Below are positions 62,621 through 64,000 of a DNA stretch of 64,000 nucleotides, one piece after another (within the stretch, counting starts at the first letter, position 1; each line of letters starts with the position of its first letter). The stretch comes from Temperatibacter marinus. Its GTDB lineage: Bacteria > Pseudomonadota > Alphaproteobacteria > Sphingomonadales > Kordiimonadaceae. A model generated the notes under the pieces. It was not told the DNA's origin, made no database searches, and worked only from the letters and a program-made list of their open reading frames with translations. The translations under genes were made by a program, and so were the position numbers. The stretch lies in NCBI RefSeq assembly GCF_031598375.1, contig NZ_CP123872.1, forward strand, positions 2,166,501 to 2,230,500, read 5' to 3'.

Positions 62621-63826
62621 ATGACATATTTTTCGAGGCAGAATCTGACACGCCGCACCTTTTTAAAGGTTGCTGCTGCAGGGCTGGTGACAAGGGCTGG
62701 AATAGCAGATAAGGCCGTCGCCTCAGAGGCGGAGAGCGCCGCAGAAACCTTTGAGGATGTCTCAAAAGCACGCGCCATTCTTGCCGCAAGCCCAGTTGTT
62801 GATTTCCATACGCATTTCGGACTATGGCAAACTATGGGGCTGCCAATTTCCTTTGTGGACCCAATGGTGAAACCCATGTCAACCCATCGCCTAGACCGAA
62901 ATATATCTGAGCATCTTGCTGGCGGTGTGAACTGTGTCTATCTCGATATCGTGAGTGATGTTATGCTGACACGCCTTGGCAGGCCTGGGAATAAACTCCG
63001 CGATTTTAAGAAAGGTGAGGCATGGCGGGAATACCTCCGCCAATATGATATTCTTAAGTCAATTTTGAAGAAGGATAGGCTAGAATTTTTGCAAAGTCCT
63101 AAGGATATTCCTTCTGTTTCCAAGCAAGGGAATCTGGGCGTCTTTTTTTCTACTGAAGGCGGCCACATGATTGAAGATGATCCTGAAAAACTGGACGTTA
63201 TGTTCGAACATGGTCTGCGGCGTATACAACCCATTCACTATGTCTCTACAACGATCGGAGATAATCAGACAGATGAGAAAAAATACGGAGGACTCTCAGC
63301 AACGGGTAAAGAGATTATTAAGAGAATTACTGAGAAAGGCATGATGCTCGACTGTGCCCATGCAAGCTTTGCTTGTGCAGCTCAGATGGCAGAGCTCTAC
63401 GGGAAGCCTCTCGCACTCTCGCATACGATGATGCATTACATGAGCCCTCAGTATGGGGCTTTTGGCAAAGCGCAACGGAGCCGATGGATCAGCGAGGACC
63501 ATGCACGAATGATTGCCTCTACAGGGGGGGTGATTGGCACTTTCCCTATTAAAGCCCCTTGGGGAGTAGACACTCTCGACCAATTTGTTGAACTTGTTAA
63601 AGTAATGATGGATACAGTCGGCGAAGACCATGTTTGTTGGTCAACGGATTTAATCGATAGTGCGCGCCCAAATTTTCTCCCTAGTTATAAAGACTTGCCT
63701 TTTATTGCACAGGCTATGCTCAAGTCTGGATTTGACAAACAATCCATACAAAAATTCTTTGGTTACAATGCCTTGCGTGTGCATGAGGCAACTGTTAGCG
63801 AACCTATTTTAGGTAATAGACGGTAA
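62621..63826 (+). CDS. Tat-exported M19 dipeptidase-like protein
   Basis: A 401-residue protein: Tat signal (LTRRTFLKVAAAG, residues 9-21) and membrane-dipeptidase (M19) barrel. Metal site: His63-x-His65 (canonical HxD), Glu179 in STEGGH, His268 in LSHTM, Asp in WSTDLID. The usual HPRN segment with the second-metal His is replaced (AQRSRWI), so the site departs from renal-type dipeptidases and specificity may differ. It would act outside the inner membrane, upstream of the MFS importer. 71 bases after the DUF2817 gene; same operon likely. Confidence 0.85.
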   Translation: MTYFSRQNLTRRTFLKVAAAGLVTRAGIADKAVASEAESAAETFEDVSKARAILAASPVVDFHTHFGLWQTMGLPISFVDPMVKPMSTHRLDRNISEHLAGGVNCVYLDIVSDVMLTRLGRPGNKLRDFKKGEAWREYLRQYDILKSILKKDRLEFLQSPKDIPSVSKQGNLGVFFSTEGGHMIEDDPEKLDVMFEHGLRRIQPIHYVSTTIGDNQTDEKKYGGLSATGKEIIKRITEKGMMLDCAHASFACAAQMAELYGKPLALSHTMMHYMSPQYGAFGKAQRSRWISEDHARMIASTGGVIGTFPIKAPWGVDTLDQFVELVKVMMDTVGEDHVCWSTDLIDSARPNFLPSYKDLPFIAQAMLKSGFDKQSIQKFFGYNALRVHEATVSEPILGNRR

Positions 63827-63998
63827 CGACGATTTTAGGCCCTTTTTGTGCTGCTTTCTTAAAACTTGGTTGGTCGTAAGCATCTCTAGCCCCTGACGTG
63901 CCATAGCCTTCGAGTGGATAATCACCCCTCATGTCTAAGTCATAGTTCTCATTCTCATCATGAAAAAGAACGACAGCGTAAGGCCCTTGTTTAAGTTC
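63804..63998 (-). CDS. DUF2141 protein, C-terminal end only (gene continues beyond window)
   Basis: Sixty-four codons plus stop on the minus strand: GPYAVVLFHDENENYDLDMR, PLEGYGTSGARDAYDQPSFKKAA and a final TVYYLK. This is the C-terminal part of DUF2141, a small exported beta-sandwich family. The stop at 63804 overlaps the convergent M19 gene by 23 bases. The start lies beyond base 64000. Confidence 0.85.
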   Translation of the reverse strand, partial: ELKQGPYAVVLFHDENENYDLDMRGDYPLEGYGTSGARDAYDQPSFKKAAQKGPKIVVTVYYLK

Positions 63999-64000
63999 AG

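Noticed and set aside
1-64000. tRNA, rRNA, CRISPR arrays, insertion sequences, phage or integrase genes
   Set aside because: Looked for on both strands by eye; no cloverleaf-like sequence, direct-repeat array, transposase or integrase motif was recognised.

Overview
The window reads as chromosomal DNA of a moderately AT-rich, probably marine, alphaproteobacterium. The inference rests on a GapR/UPF0335 gene, the leuC-leuD-leuB-asd order, the ffh-rpsP-rimM-trmD-rplS block, a YkgO-type bL36 without a zinc ribbon, a PAS_5 protein and several secreted or membrane families common in marine Alphaproteobacteria. No rRNA or tRNA gene, insertion sequence, phage gene or CRISPR array was seen. The genus cannot be fixed from the sequence alone; a Kordiimonadales/Emcibacterales-like lineage is only a guess.

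Layout. 1-7.9 kb: end of a membrane LytTR regulator, a secreted PafA/NPP-like phosphatase, a probable periplasmic 3-keto-glycoside cassette (GMC flavoprotein, Tat hitch-hiker subunit, DUF1080 lipoprotein), a convergent membrane AraC regulator and a DUF2306 membrane protein. 8-11.4 kb: a 1,097-residue secreted sortilin/BNR-repeat protein, with a paralogue at 20.7-24.0 kb. 11.4-13.7 kb: an HxlR regulator divergent from OsmC and an MddA-like methyltransferase, with paired palindromes between. 13.7-16.7 kb: a MerC/MacB-like ABC/DUF3299 operon behind a Zur-box-like palindrome; a zur gene lies at 34.5 kb. 16.7-20.5 kb: FbpABC ferric-iron ABC transporter. 24-27.6 kb: a PepSY membrane protein and acetyl-CoA synthetase. 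27.8-33.7 kb: an acyl-CoA catabolic cluster (two SDRs, class II aldolase, APH kinase, acyl-CoA dehydrogenase, quinone reductase) resembling 4-hydroxyacid/levulinate degradation. 33.7-36.8 kb: ung, zur and a hybrid histidine kinase.

37.0-40.7 kb is the SRP/ribosome block. 40.8-42.3 kb is a TPR protein divergent from a LysR regulator with twin operator-like palindromes. 42.5-46.6 kb is leuCDB-asd. 46.7-53.3 kb holds a MarR-GNAT fusion, a CitE-like lyase, a PQQ-type sugar dehydrogenase, msrA, a small Cys-rich exported protein, oxyR, a small membrane protein and an Nna1-like M14 carboxypeptidase. 53.4-58.1 kb holds a candidate small RNA, bL36 (ykgO), a HAD hydrolase, pyk, an N-formylglutamate amidohydrolase, a lone ACT protein divergent from an Lrp regulator, and gapR. 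58.2-64.0 kb holds a PAS_5 protein, then MFS (SLC17-like)-CapA-DUF2817-M19 dipeptidase, which looks like an undescribed uptake/hydrolysis pathway for acidic or modified peptides, and the end of a DUF2141 gene.

The best candidates for something new are the MFS-CapA-DUF2817-M19 operon, the Zur-linked MerC/ABC operon with a His-rich permease loop, the 3-keto-glycoside cassette, the APH/ACAD cluster, and the candidate RNA before ykgO. All functional statements are by reading of motifs and family knowledge; no searches were run.
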